NCBI GenBank assembly: GCA_011009095.1
Contig: VTPC01005629.1
Location: 24,235 to 88,234 of the forward strand
DNA length: 64,000 nucleotides
Direction of reading: 5' to 3'
DNA from: Ignelater luminosus
Lineage: Eukaryota; Arthropoda; Insecta; Coleoptera; Elateridae
Shown: in pieces, positions 24,620 to 37,539 of the stretch
Numbering within the stretch: position 1 is the stretch's first letter
How the letters are laid out: every line of letters begins with the position of its first letter
Made by a program: the position numbers and the translations under genes
The notes under the pieces: generated by a model
What the model saw: the letters and a program-made list of their open reading frames with translations, nothing else
Told to the model about the DNA's origin: nothing
The model's database searches: none

Positions 24620-26145
24620 CTGCATACGAATCCGCTTTTTGCTTGCGTAGATTTTTTTATATGTAACTTCTTTCTACCTTTGCTAACTCCTGCACTTTCA
24701 CTTGCATGTTGGTCAAAACCAATTCCAATTCTTGAAATTCTATAAAGATGAAAGGCAAGATTGTGCATTGAATGGTCGGATTCCTCAGTTTCAAGCATTA
24801 AAAAGATTCATTAGGAAAAAATACCAACTTTGTATTGTATTAGCAGTAGTAGTAATAGAAATTCCTTTTTTTTAGAGCCAGAATTCTGCAAATATTCTAT
24901 TTTGACTGTTTCATTTAACGATAGCTATTTTAGATCAAGATTGAAATGCAAGCTTCCATTTGGAAAGTAAACCATCTTAGCTTGTTGTCTTTCTCCAGCC
25001 AATCTTGATTTTAGAATGGCATCTATTAGTTCTGTTATTGCAAAGGCTTGTACAATTAAGATTTTCTACTATTATGTCTAGTGTTTCTAAGTTAGGGTTT
25101 GTAGGTCTGTGTCCGTATTATCCTATTATTACATATTAAAGGATTAGAGTTTAGGTTTGCAACGATCTATCTTGTCAATATTTACCTTAAATTACTTATT
25201 CCTACCAAATTACAAAAAAATTGTGTACCCAAGAATGATTCAAAACTGTCAAAATTATTATTATTATTATTATCGTTTAAGCAGCAATGATATCCTTGAT
25301 ATTAAATCAAATTACTTATATGCCTCCTGCCGTCACAGCTCTCTGACAAAAAATTAATTTAAGAAGATACCATTACCGCATCTATTTAATATTCTCTTAT
25401 TACTTTTGTGATTTAATAGAAATTTCTAAATGATTCAAATCCCCTACTGTTATTTAGGGCGAATCCCCGTCGAGGCATAAAAGATTTTTGATAACTGAAG
25501 ACAAATCTCGATGCGTTCATTACGAACAATATGACCCACAGTAGAAGAAAAAAAGTAAAACGTAAAAATTTCAAATTAAAGTAATTATGTAGAGGTTACA
25601 GTATCAGATATTTTTTTTCTCATTCGAGTATAATTAAAATTGTTACAAGAGGAACCTGAAAATGTTAACAAATAATTTCTTGGGTAAAATTCAGTTTGTG
25701 GTATAATTTTACCAGGACCATTAGTTTTAGAGCTGCTAATGATGTAGAAGAATCAAATAACACCAGGCGTAATTAATTTCGTTGAACCGAAAAATGCCGC
25801 CGTAATGAAAACCATTTATAAAACCTAAATTCCAGGGTGTATTAAGTTTAGAAAAGTTAGGCCTACGCATATATTTCTCAAACAAACAACATTAATTTAA
25901 TTATGCGATTACCAACAACATGGTTAGTTATTAGGTATACAACATATAATTAAAATTAATCACTTCTAGATATTTTATTAAATGAAAAATCCAAGGTGAA
26001 AGTGAAACGTGATTTGAAAATGTTATTTTTATTAATTATAATAGACGTGAGTTAAGCGTTAAATTAATTAAAAAGGGGTTGAGGGTTATTAAATAGTAAT
26101 ATAGATAAATGTTTTGGAAATTCTGATTATTGATAACTTGTATTC
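24620..26145. other. no recognisable gene; (TTA)n microsatellite
   Basis: AT-rich. A (TTA)n run lies at about 25,254-25,273. No coding or TE signal recognised. Confidence 0.5.
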
Positions 26146-26149
26146 TGAG

Positions 26150-27110
26150 ATACTAGCAATATGAATATATACGTGTTACACAACATATGGTGCTACCGTT
26201 TCCATTGTGCGTTATTGTATCCATTAATTATGGACATCTGATGGAGGATATCCCATGACAGACCCCTATTATCGGATTAATTAATGCAGGTGCTGCACAG
26301 TAGATCAAGGTGCGTGTTCTGGTCCCTTTTCAATTCAATTCTCACCGTCAAATTCAACCGCCCTCGATGTAACAAAAATAATTCAAGATTAACTGAAAGC
26401 GTAAGTAGCACTGTTGAGGATATTTTGTTCACGAGAGGTTTGTATTATGACTTGATTAACAGATACGGGACCGTTGCTTTTGATTATGATGATTTAAGTC
26501 TTTATAAACAAGAACAAAAATGAAACTTAAGTAATAATAAGTAGAAATCTCCACAAAATCACACACAAATAATGAAATCAAGCGAGATGAGGCAAGAAGC
26601 TATTGATTTAATAATGAGTTGAGTTCGAAATGGTCAAATTTCAATGATTTGGCCTTGCTTGCTTTGGTAAAAATCGAATTACTAAACGAAATTTCGATAA
26701 ACACCTGCCTATTGGATGTCCAGAAACTTTTTTATCCTTCCATTGTAGCATATTAATCTCGTTCGTTAAATATTATTGCTGGAAATAAAGATTTAGCACC
26801 GTATTCTTGTCCAATACAATATAAACCTCGTTTGTTTTAGTTTTACCCTTTGGGTAGGTTCCATTATATGAAATTTGGGATTACTAGGCATGAAGATTTT
26901 CTTGGTATCATCTGTTATACTTATAGCCAATCAAATTCCAATGCTCTGGTGGTGTTAAAGAAACGAGACAGAGCTTGGTTGTACGTTACAATTGTACAAT
27001 GTCAGATGAAATAGGAATGTGTGATTTTGTCATTTAGAGTAATCTTATGTGATCGGTACTGTAGAATGAGAGACTGAAAGCAGCTTTAAGATCGCCTAAG
27101 CGTTAGCGTT
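26150..27110 (+). repeat. repeat family T, copy a, first half
   Basis: Shares with copy b the lines gaggatatcccatgacagac (~26,242 vs ~29,307), aaaaataattcaagattaac (~26,373 vs ~29,330) and ggtaggttccattatatgaa (~26,855 vs ~29,616), in the same order and spacing. Non-coding as far as I can see. The second half continues at 28,560 after a LINE insertion. Confidence 0.65.
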
Positions 27111-28430
27111 GCGTGTTATTAATATTATCCTGTCCATTAGAGCATCTGTAGGGTAAGGCTGTCCGCAGGGGTGAGTTCACTCTTTGTTACTGTGATGCCT
27201 TGTGCTTGATAGGCTTCTACGTAGCCTGAATGAGGAAAGACTGTCCACACAGATGATCTTCTAGTCCTTGTAGTGGGAAGCTTTCTGCAACCACGAGCGC
27301 ACTCATGGAAAGGGCCTTCAGTATCATTCAGTCTTGATGTATAGAGAATGGATAGATTGTTAACACCAACATGGTCGATCTAGAGAGCGCTTATTAAAAG
27401 ACAGCCACAAAAAGCTATCTCTTCCTACACGGTAAGACTGGGAAAAGCTTGAGGTCTAAATAAGAAAAGCTTCGTGCTTTCTTGGTTAAGCATTACAGGA
27501 GACATCCTTCACTCCATATTATAACTGAGACGGAGGCGCGATTGGGCCTTGTACAGGATTCGACAAAATGGCTCTTGGCTAGGAAAGGAACATGAGGGTA
27601 TACACCCTTAGATTCTTAAACTTCTAGTAAGAAACGAGACGCTTCTCGCTGCAAGGAGTGATTGCGTTCCTCCTACGTACACTTTCAAAAGGCATACAGT
27701 ATCAGCACGCCCATTAGAGAATCCTGAACTTGAGCCCCTCAAGGGTAAAATCTAAAAGGGCTCGTCTGGTGTTCGGATGGATCTAAAAGTCAGAAGTAGA
27801 AGCAGAAAGTACAGGACAGTGTTTCGCGCTTACTTAAATTAGTGCATCAAGAAATGGGTGGCCTTCATATGGGTTCTAGGCTACTCTAGAGCAGAAGGTA
27901 ATGGTAGGACTTATGCCCTGACCAGAAAGGGTGTTACTGATCCCTTTTCTGGACCGGAGTTGACTCTAGATATCTCCTTCAGCTACGCCACCAGATCTAT
28001 CACTGAATGGATTTTCAAAAATTCCATAGTGATTGGATCAATTTCACAAACTGCAGGCAAACTAGACTCTTGATAAAGAGCCCTATTCTTAAAACTGAGA
28101 ATACCCTGCTTAAACTGAACGGGAGAAACATCCCATCTTAAAAAACACATTAACACTATCCGACTTCGAGAAAATACTTCTTATTAGCATTGCAGTGAGA
28201 ACGTCCTACGTGTATGCACCCCTATAATGGTGAAAAGGCACCTCCACTTCGAAGCCGCATTTTTTCTCCGATGATATTCAAAACATCCAGATGGAGGCCA
28301 AACTGTCTTTTGCGTCCGCAGAGGGCCTTCTACAGCGCAATTACTTATATAAAATTTACACCCTGAAGAGTAGCTTTAGTGCAACTTATACAGGTCAGGT
28401 CCTAAGACCCTAGTATTGCGATTATGCCGC
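27110..28430 (+). mobile_element. Jockey/R1-type LINE fragment: RT 3' half and RNase H, inserted in repeat T
   Basis: Plus strand, in three frames. 27,246-27,257 is RT motif C, HTDD for YADD, followed by LLVLVVGSFL. 27,858-28,073 is RNase H: WVLGYSRAEGN (normally WVPGHSG-EGNE) with ALTRKGVTDPFSGPEL downstream. The catalytic Asp that follows GNE and Ala in this enzyme class is changed (GNGRTYA), so RNase H is dead. The 5' half of the element is absent. Lies between the halves of repeat T copy a. Confidence 0.7.
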
Positions 28431-28559
28431 GCCGTGCGAAATAGCCTGCGTGTTAACAAAAATCGAAAAACTGTTATAATTGTTTGTAAATAAAACGGTT
28501 GATGTGATGAATCTTAACCTTAAAGACAGATCGTTTAGTAATGACGAAAAGTCCATAAG

Positions 28560-29200
28560 TTACATCACCATTTCTGGAATCTGACTATGTAGGGAAAACT
28601 GGAAGTTTCATTGTCTTCCTATTCCATTCGACAAAAGTCTACTAGACTAGAGTAAACTTAACCTAATTCCAATTACTTGTTGCTAAGGATCTGAAAGCTG
28701 TTGGTTCTACAAGCTTTCTAAGAATATTAAATTTATTTTTTAATCGGTGAATCTTGTGAACGTGGAAGGTTTAAGACAAACCGGTCTTCTGTTCCTAAAA
28801 AGCTACTAGTTAGATGGGGAGTTTTGTTAAATAAAGATTCCAGTTAGGGCTAATATTGTATGTTGTATGCAACTGGTAAGTTAATAAAAGAGTGGTATCA
28901 GGTAGGTCCCGAACAATTCTATCGTTATTGTAACCAACGAGGAACAGGGTCAGCTTACTAAAAAATTTCAAAATTTGTAAATCCAATAATACTGAAGTTT
29001 TGTACAGATTTTAGAGTTTATTCCCAGACATCTTCCGACTTCGGTGGTGTGAGGCGCAATTACCCTCATGGTTTTTTCTACTTCTTTAGCATCTACTTGT
29101 ATGTAGCCTAGTGCTTTCCAATAAATTGTAGCATCCAATCTGTTGAAAAGAATAAAGAAACGTGTTTTACTACAGTTGCCTTATTGCATAATTATGACAG
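28560..29200 (+). repeat. repeat family T, copy a, second half
   Basis: Contains the signature taaaagagtg-tcaggtaggtcc followed by tattgtaaccaa at about 28,889-28,945, also found at ~30,405 (copy b) and ~33,990 (copy c). 28,985-29,110 (cttccgacttcggtggtgtg and flanks) matches 34,165-34,280 in copy c. Confidence 0.65.
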
Positions 29201-29214
29201 CTAGATTTGACAAT

Positions 29215-30640
29215 TACCTATTACTCCGCGTTTTGCATAAGTAGAATCATGCTGAGTACATTACGTCTGAGAAGTATTATTATTGTATCTATTAATCATC
29301 TGAAGGATATCCCATGACAGACAGACAACAAAAATAACTCAAGATTAACTCGATGTACAAATAGTGCTGTTAAGGTGTCTTTTGGTTGAAGGCACATTGA
29401 AATAAAAAATGTAATAATGGATAATTTCTTCACAGACACGGACCTGCTTTGCTGAATCAAATATTACTTACGTTGACTAAACTGGATATGATCAACACTC
29501 GCCTATAGCATTCAGAGTCTGTCCATAAAGTTAGCTATAGCTCTAACTAGGATGTGGTACGCCTATAAATACCTAGAAATTTAAATGTCGCGTCGAAACA
29601 ACAATACTTTTCGGGTAGGTTCCATTCTATGAAATCGAGGATTACTAGGCATGAGAGCTGTTCTGTTTAAGGTCCCGTGTCCTTTTAGCCAATTAACAGC
29701 AGAATGCTGACCATTGTCAATTGGGGCCCTAACGTAGTTTCTAGAGTTTTAGAATAGATATTTCTACGTTACTGTAACATTATTGCAAGTAAAATAGTAG
29801 TGTGTGAGGCTGTCTAGATTTTAGAATTTATTAAATGTTTTAAGCGACTGATATGTTAAAGTCAGAGATTACAAATGTCATGAGTGTGAGTGAACTACAA
29901 TTCAGTCGTAGTGTTTATCTATGTTTAGGACAGTTATATAATTTTTTTTTTGGTGTAAGTTGAGGGAAGATAAGTGATCTGTAGTACCGATTATAGATAA
30001 GATTACCCCACGTGTCAACAATTTTCTGGAAATCAACAAATTGTTTTAGTATTTTGCAGAAGATTCTAGTAAGAATCTCATAATAATGAGACTGCCCTCG
30101 TTACTTCCTTCTATTTATGGTAGATTGGAGTAAACTCAGTCTAATTCTCCAGATAATTGTGAACTTCATTCCACTGTTGGATCCATAAAATTTGTATAGA
30201 TACTTTATGTTTTGGAAAGTTTAAAACAAAGTGACCTTCGGTTCAGAGAAACAATATTGGATAACGTAGAATCTACTGTAGGTACTATAACTTTAAATTG
30301 CCCTGGAAATCTTGTAAAGATAACAAGCAATTTTATTAGTATCACAGTAACATTGTCAACTTTTAATTGTAAGACGATTTCTAGAAGTTGATTTTGCTGT
30401 TAGTAAAAGAGTGATGTCAGGTAGGTCCAAACAACCCTATTTTGTTGTAACCAATAGTGTAACCAATGTTACCTGATCCGGGAACGTTTTAAATATCTGA
30501 TTTCTATTAGTCTTTCAACTTTACTTACATTTGGTGAGCTAATTACAAAGTTGAGATTACTCAAACCGAGACTTTAGAAATTCTCAGTGTCAATAATACT
30601 TGAGTTGTGGAGTATGTAGTGGTAAGTCGTACTATGTAGT
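29215..30640 (+). repeat. repeat family T, copy b (most continuous)
   Basis: Holds first-half and second-half signatures without a large insertion, giving the best view of unit length: about 1.4-1.5 kb. No ORF shared between copies. Confidence 0.65.
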
Positions 30641-30855
30641 CTAGTGGAGGGAAAATATTTATGAAAGGAGGTGTTTGGCATAATCTTGACAATTGACAGT
30701 GTTTGAAACCCAATTAAATTTATATGTGAGACAGAAGCTGAACGCTAATATTATGTCTCTTTTTGCATCATTAGTATCATGCTAGTGCAGCTGAACTGTA
30801 TTTAAGAAGTACTCTTTGGAATCTGATTTTGATGCTTGTTCATCAAGCTATAAAA

Positions 30856-33300
30856 TTAACAAAAGCTTTCTTTTAGGGTTTTTGAAGGAATCATAAAAGC
30901 AGTACCCCATTTCAGGAGGTCTTTCTTGCAACCACGCCATTTTTCAATTAGATGATACACTCTCAGTGCGTGTTCTCTTGCTGCTGCTTTTGTTGAAGGT
31001 AGAGTAGTCAATGTGAACTCTCCTTGCATTTTTTTGGATCTATATATAGACAGGAAAAAACCGTTCCCAGCATCAGCAATATCATCTGCCTGCCCATTGG
31101 GGTTGTTGAAAATTAGTAATTTCTTTCCTAGTTCCCCATCACCTTGGACTTTTTTAAATGGGGCTGTTTTCCCTTTCCTATATATTGAGGATACATAGTC
31201 GCAGTATATAAAGGCATAAACATATAATAAAACAGGTTTCATGTCTCCTATTTCATTCTGCATTTCCTGAAGTCAGCGTCGTCACATACTACTCTCACCT
31301 CCAATCCTTTCTGAGCTTCTGTGACTGCTGTTTGAACAATCAGAATATCTGCTCCCCCAAGGTCTTGAAGCATCTTACATTCACTTTCCTTCAAGTGAAC
31401 TCTCAGGAGGGATATTAGCTGTTCCTTAGTGTTTGGGTTTGCAAGGAACTCACTTTGCCCAAAAGTGATTTGAATGTGGTCCAGTTTTACATCTACACTG
31501 ACAGCTCTGCGAAGCCTTCGCAAATGTTTGTAATTTTTAGTATTAGTAGTTCTCTCTAGCCATCAAACACGACAACGGCTTTTCCGTAATGGGAGGACAC
31601 ATAGTCACGGTATGGTTTGCAAATCAATCGGAACGTTGCAGGGCATTGCCAAACAACGCGATGTAAGAAATTCCTCCATCTACAACAGTCAACACTCCCA
31701 TCATCATCTCATCACTAAGAAGCGGAATGGTCCCTCTACTAAGTAAAACTTTCAGCATGGAAGATTTTGTGCCTTTTCTCATCAGACCACTTTTATCAAA
31801 CAGTGAGGGAGGTAAAGTACACAGTTCATACCCGAATATTTTTTTAAGTGTTCTTCTGATCTAACTGCAGAAACCATTCGATGACGCAGCTGGTTGGGGC
31901 TGACGTAGGCGGTGTCATTTCGGATATTGACAGATTTTGTTACGGCTGTTAATAATTTTACAGTGTATTTCCTTTTCAAGTTAATTTCACTGAATTTCAT
32001 CCCTTTGATCTCGTCTATTGCTATTAATCCAAAATTATGGGTCTTGTCATCCAAGATATTCGTAGACAGAGAAGACAGCTCAGGAGGTTTTTTGCCAAGA
32101 AGATTGTGCTGTTTAAACCAAGCAATGAAAATCTGTATATGCTTGGCATTTCTCTTCTGGTTAGCATCACGTAACTCTACATGTTGCTATGAAGAAGCAA
32201 AATCAACCGATGCAAATCTCTCAATTGCCTCGACGATCTTTGAGCTCGCAGGCATATATTTCACTCACGTAGCAGTAATTCTTCAGTCATCTGTCAAACC
32301 CTGTTTGCTTTTTATCGCCCGCATTAACACTTGCTCGATACTCATGTTGCTCCAAAGATCACACCAAAATGTGTCGTTACGGCAAATGGTGAAAAAACCC
32401 TTCGTTATAAATTTGTCAAATTTATTGTGCGGCAAAATACACAATAGCTGCAGGCAATCTTGAGTTTGTGTAGTTAAGGTGTCTTGTGGCATGGAGATAG
32501 AAATCTCCACTTCTCTGCTTGTATAAACATTTTTATGAGATTCACTATTTTGATGAATTGTATCCACAATTTTCTGTTCTGCCTTGTTCCCTAGACTTCT
32601 TCGAAAGCGTTAACCAATTTCCTGATCTCAGTAGAGCCTACTATCTCATCAGGGCTTATTTCCCAAGATGTTAACGATGCATAGAGTGCCTTTAACTCTT
32701 CCTGGTTGATAATAAAAACTGTCACTAGGGCTTCTTAAGTTAAAAACAGAGCAGGAATAGCTCTGGAATAGGCTACTGTTCTTGGCGTAAACTAGCATCC
32801 ACACTTCTTCCAAACAACTCCCAGCTATAATGTGGCCTACTGCTCCTATGCAATAAAGTAGAAGGTGAAATCCTCCCAGCCGGATAAAAAGTGATTATGA
32901 ATTCAATAGGTACTGGCATTTGCCATTCTCAGTTAAATACTGACACAGTTTATCAAATGTATCAGCTCTTTGGGAATCAGCGATTGACCCTTCTCTCGTT
33001 GTTGGCTTCCCAGGCTTGCTTGAACTTTCAACCCTGACCCTTTGTAAACAATAATGATGGTACCTCCCATCAGATTCTGAAAAGCACTTGTCGTCCCGAA
33101 TTACAATTTCTTTTTGTAACATCTGCACGGATACTTTGTATAAGTCCAACTGCCTGTACCTCACTCCACTCGTATTGGAATTGATTTCTGTATTTTGACA
33201 CATCGATACATACTCACCCAGACAGGAAATAGTGAGTTTTGAAGTTGAAGACAGTACGGGATGTTCTCTATGTACTCTCCGGATTTTCAATTGTTGAGGA
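30856..33300 (-). pseudogene. E2: second copy of the E1 family
   Basis: Read right to left. N-terminal block 33,290-32,895 with SESDGRYHHYCLQR and TFDKLCQYLTENGKCQYLL. 32,567-32,283 with FDKFITKGFFTICRNDTFW and MSIEQVLMRAIKS. ~32,250-32,070 with EAIERFASVDFASS and IAWFKQHNLLG. 32,054-31,782 with INLKRKYTVKLLTAVTKSV. ~31,690-31,560 with VVDGG and KAVVVFDG. 31,523-31,248 with FLANPNTKEQLISLLRVHL, GADILIVQTA and DDAD. 31,263-30,856 with NNPNGQADDIADAGNG and LPSTKAAAREHALRVYH. The last block aligns with E1's NPKATAEDVAKAGE and MPPTSDAAKYHSLRTYY. VDGG, VVFDG and the DAD positions are what suggest a PIN/FEN1-like fold. About 2.4 kb, with parts of the middle deleted and many frameshifts. Lies between repeat T copies b and c. 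Confidence 0.75.
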
Positions 33301-33949
33301 TGGCTTGGGTTTAAAAGTGTAATGCTTGTAACACTGTTTATGCACTTTCAAAACTGTTTTGAAATTTATTCCCCATTCCATCTTGCTTAATTTTACTGCA
33401 TTCTAATATTTCATGGATACCTTTCTGAGTTAAACGAGTAACTTCTGCATTACCTACAATCACACAAGGCTCTAGTGCACAACTAATACCTACTCACTAA
33501 AACTTACAATGAGCTCGAGGGTAAACTGTGCACTCTTTTTTTCTTCCCACCCTATTACAATTTCCTCTCACCATACAACATTCGTATTTGGTTCAGAACT
33601 CACGCGATCTTGTTTTGAGTACCTACCATACACAAAATACACGCGAGAATGCAGAATTAATAAATTTTTCCTCAGAACCAGAATTTGTCTAATATTTCAC
33701 TCTTCTATATCTCCTGAACTATTGTGTGTAGTAAAAAAATGCAGATGACCTTTTTTGTGAAAAATTATACCTTCTTTAATTGCTTATAGAATAAGGTAAG
33801 CTCAAAATTGAATAGTTTCCAAGATATTGAAAAAACTGAGAAAACATACTATCCGGACTCAGGACTCGACGCCCTGGCCACGAAAACTTTTTACCACATT
33901 TAGAGCAAAGGGTGATGAACAAATTAGAACATTTTTCCTCTAATTTTAC

Positions 33950-34400
33950 TGTACTACTAGTGCTGTATGTTTTGAAGAGCTGATAGGTTAGTAAAAGAGT
34001 GATAGCAGGTAGGTCGCAAATAACCCCAATCTTATTGTAACCAACCAGGGAACTGTGTCAGTTCATCTGGAAACGCTTTAAATATTGGTTTTGTAATAGT
34101 TTTTCAAATTTATTTACATTTATTAGGATAAGGCTACATAAATCTATATTTATTATATAAAGCCAATAATACTGACGTTTTGGGAAATATTCTTACTAAT
34201 CTTCCGATTTAGGTGGTGTCGTGCGCTTCATGATCCTTTTCATCCCTTTAGTATCTATTTCTAGATAGTCTTGTTGAAAGGAATGAAGGGATGTGTTTGG
34301 CATTTATTTTATCACATCACAGTTCTCTCATGGCATAATTTCGACAATTGTTAACTTTCTAGAATTTCTTCGAACAACATTTCGAACTTTAGGAGAAATT
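33950..34400 (+). repeat. repeat family T, copy c, second half
   Basis: Carries taaaagagtgatagcaggta and tattgtaaccaaccaggg near 33,990-34,050 and the block at 34,165-34,280 matching copy a. The corresponding first half is not seen between E2 and this point. Confidence 0.6.
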
Positions 34401-34404
34401 CCTG

Positions 34405-37400
34405 AAAAGACAAATTTCATTTTCCAGTAAATTAACAGCGAAGTGCTCATGTCTCTTGAGAACGTCGGCAAAGTTTTTTCAGGCTCTACATTGATTATTT
34501 TTTTTCAAATACAACACATATCCACCAGAGTAACTTTAGAATCCAGTAACTATCAATCTCTGAAAAAAATCAACTATTACGTAACATGGTGGTGGTTGAC
34601 AAATCAGTCGGTTATCGGAAAAAGATTTGTTTCCCAGCTGTAAATCAATTCTTAGGCTAAGCAAATCTGATACTTTTCTACATAATATCAGCTTGGGGAT
34701 GAAACTGGCAATTTAAATTATAGCTCGGTGAATTCATAGTAACGTCCAGTATTCATTTCCGCAATAACATGAATTTTACAAGATAATGATAACGTCTTTA
34801 CAATGAAAGAAAAGAAAGAGTTCATAAATCCTATGGTGTGGATTTAAGCCGCCACCCCCATAATAGCAGAGTGATTATAGTGGATTTTCATGTATTTTTC
34901 TAGGAAATAAATTGCGACAGAAAAAGCTAATGCACCGTAACAACTTTTTCACGAAACTTCCCAAACTACTTAAAATTAGAAAACAAAGTTACCGAGGGCA
35001 CTTTTGTTTCAAGCTCGTGAAAACCGGCAACTGTTTTTAATTTATTTACCTACTTGGTTCCGTTTAAACTTTTCGCACATAATACGCTTTCTGGCATTAC
35101 TCCAGATTCATGTTTCTGTTAATACTATTTTAACCGCGTTTTTTCAGTGCTTCAAGTAGCCATATTATTATTCGTGAAAAACGAGAAACGTCCTATAAAT
35201 TTTATGCAAAAATTCTAACTCTACGTATATGCATACATCAAAAAGAGATGCTTTTAACTTTGTCGTTTTTACGAGTGCATGTTACGTCGAATTTTTAGGA
35301 ACATATGTTGGAGTTTTTTAGTGTGAGAGAGCGACTATCATATTCAAATGCCATATTCAGTAAATACCACTAAATATCCTGGGAACAATCTACACACCTG
35401 AGCGCACGCACGAACCTTCGAATTGGTCTCACGGGAAATCATCTGATCGAAAAGCGACTAACACAAAGTAACATTCTGGAAACAATCGCTCCATTAATCT
35501 GACAGTAAACGTTTAACAGGGACATGAGCTAGTCAAGATTAAAGATCACTACCAAAACCTTTCTTATCTCATTCCGTATATAAACACATATACATTTCCG
35601 TAAATAACCATTTTGTGTTAACCCTTTTAAAAGACACCCTCGCTCGTTCCCATTTTATTTATAAAACTTTTTGAACAAATCTAATAATATAAAGTTAATA
35701 GCCGGACAAAAAGCTATACTTGTTTTCGGTCCGTACGTGATTTCTAAAATAAAGTAGTTGTTAAGGGTTGTGATTATGGCTTCTTGTGCGGTAACAAACG
35801 AGTACATGTGCTTCCACAGAATTCTGCACGAGCAATACACGCTTTTGCTTTTAGTCAGGAACAAACGACCAACTCCTAGGTCTTTTGGGAGGTCCTCAGT
35901 TAATCGAGAATTATGTCCCCAAAACACAACCTCGCAGGATTTGGAAGTCATTTTAAACAAAGTTGTTATATATATAAAGTTTGTTTGAAAACTTTTCGGG
36001 TATGGTTTTTAGTAATGTTAATTCTCCCACGACTAACCCTTTTTGGTTTACATTTAGACCGCATCCTCATTTGTATAATTACGAAATTAAAATTAATGCA
36101 GAAGATGCCATAAAATGTGATTATAAAATTTCAGGTATAAATTTAAATAATAGTTTTGGAGGAGTACGAATTATGTTATTGTTTCGTGGATTTTAGAAGC
36201 ATCAGGTTGTTAGTTAATTCCAGTTAAATACGGGCAGGGTATATATAAATTTCGTGAATAGCGCACTGAATACACAATATACAAAACAGGATATCATTAG
36301 AACAGGGCCCGAGGCACCAAAGGCCCCTTAGTTATTGTATATCAAAATTCAAAGGAACGTTGAAATCTAGTCGTTAAGGTTATTGCTTTTGTATTATTTG
36401 GAAGCCAAACCAAACAAAACTTGCACATGATATAATTGCCAATTATATGTATTTTAGAGTTTTTTTACACACTAAAGTTTAATAAACACCACTATTATAA
36501 TTACACGCATTAAATTTTATGTGCATAATAAATAATAACTTTGTTTGGATTAGTATGAAGTGAGGTCTACATTGATACACTAAAATTCTTTGGCAGAATC
36601 CATCCTCGTAAAAATAATTAAGTAGACACGTACCTTCAAGCTTTGAAAATCAAAGAGAAATTTATGTTATTCAACACAGATTCATGACTATAAAATCCAG
36701 AAAGTTATTGATAAATAAAGTTACAAAAAAGCCTATTTACCAAACGGAGCTTCAAGCATTAAAAACGATTTCTTGCTTATATGTACGATGTTTAACAGTC
36801 AACTAAAATCAAACGAATAGCTCGACTACCAGAAAACTGTGCGTAAGAGAGCATTAGAAATAGTGCATTTAACAAAAAATAGTCAGTCAGTATTTAGAAA
36901 ACAAGCTGAATTTGACACTCAAGGCCCAGTCTTATATAACTTTTAATGGTTATGAGTCATCAATAAATAAGAGAGGGATGTGATGGTCACAGTTTAATGA
37001 ACGGGTTTGTTCTTTTTGTTTTTATCTTGGTTTTCAAAAGCCTGCCATCTCTCCTCTAAGCAGACTATTGCAACCAGCAATTTACTTGGGCTTTTTCCTC
37101 GTCGCCGTGCAAAGCGGAAAAACTTTATATACGCGCTTGACACAAGGATACCAAATGGAAAATTGTCCACCTAAGCTGTAGATCGACTGAGACTGCACAG
37201 AAAGTAATACTATCTCATTCCCAACCAAGGAACAGTGGGAGAGCGAACAGGTCAACTTCCAACAGGACTAGCTTCTAGATAGATAGATCATGTGCTGTTC
37301 TTAGGACAGGTATATATTTGGAGAACCCAAATGTGTAAAAGAGTCTAATCTAGGAAAGACGCCTCACGATCTTTTAGACGCAAGTTTATGCCATTCCATC

Positions 37401-37530
37401 GATATGGCATACACAGATAAAGCAGGGACAGTCAGAACGGAAACGAAAAGTAGTGCTAAAATGACTTAAGTCAACTTATTGGACTTACAGAGAATTTTTG
37501 TCTCATGTTAGGTCAAGACAACTTTAATAG
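34405..37530. other. no recognisable gene
   Basis: AT-rich. Short overlapping frames near 35,655-36,196 on both strands have no motif I know. No terminal repeats noticed. Confidence 0.5.
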
Positions 37531-37539
37531 ATAGAGGTA

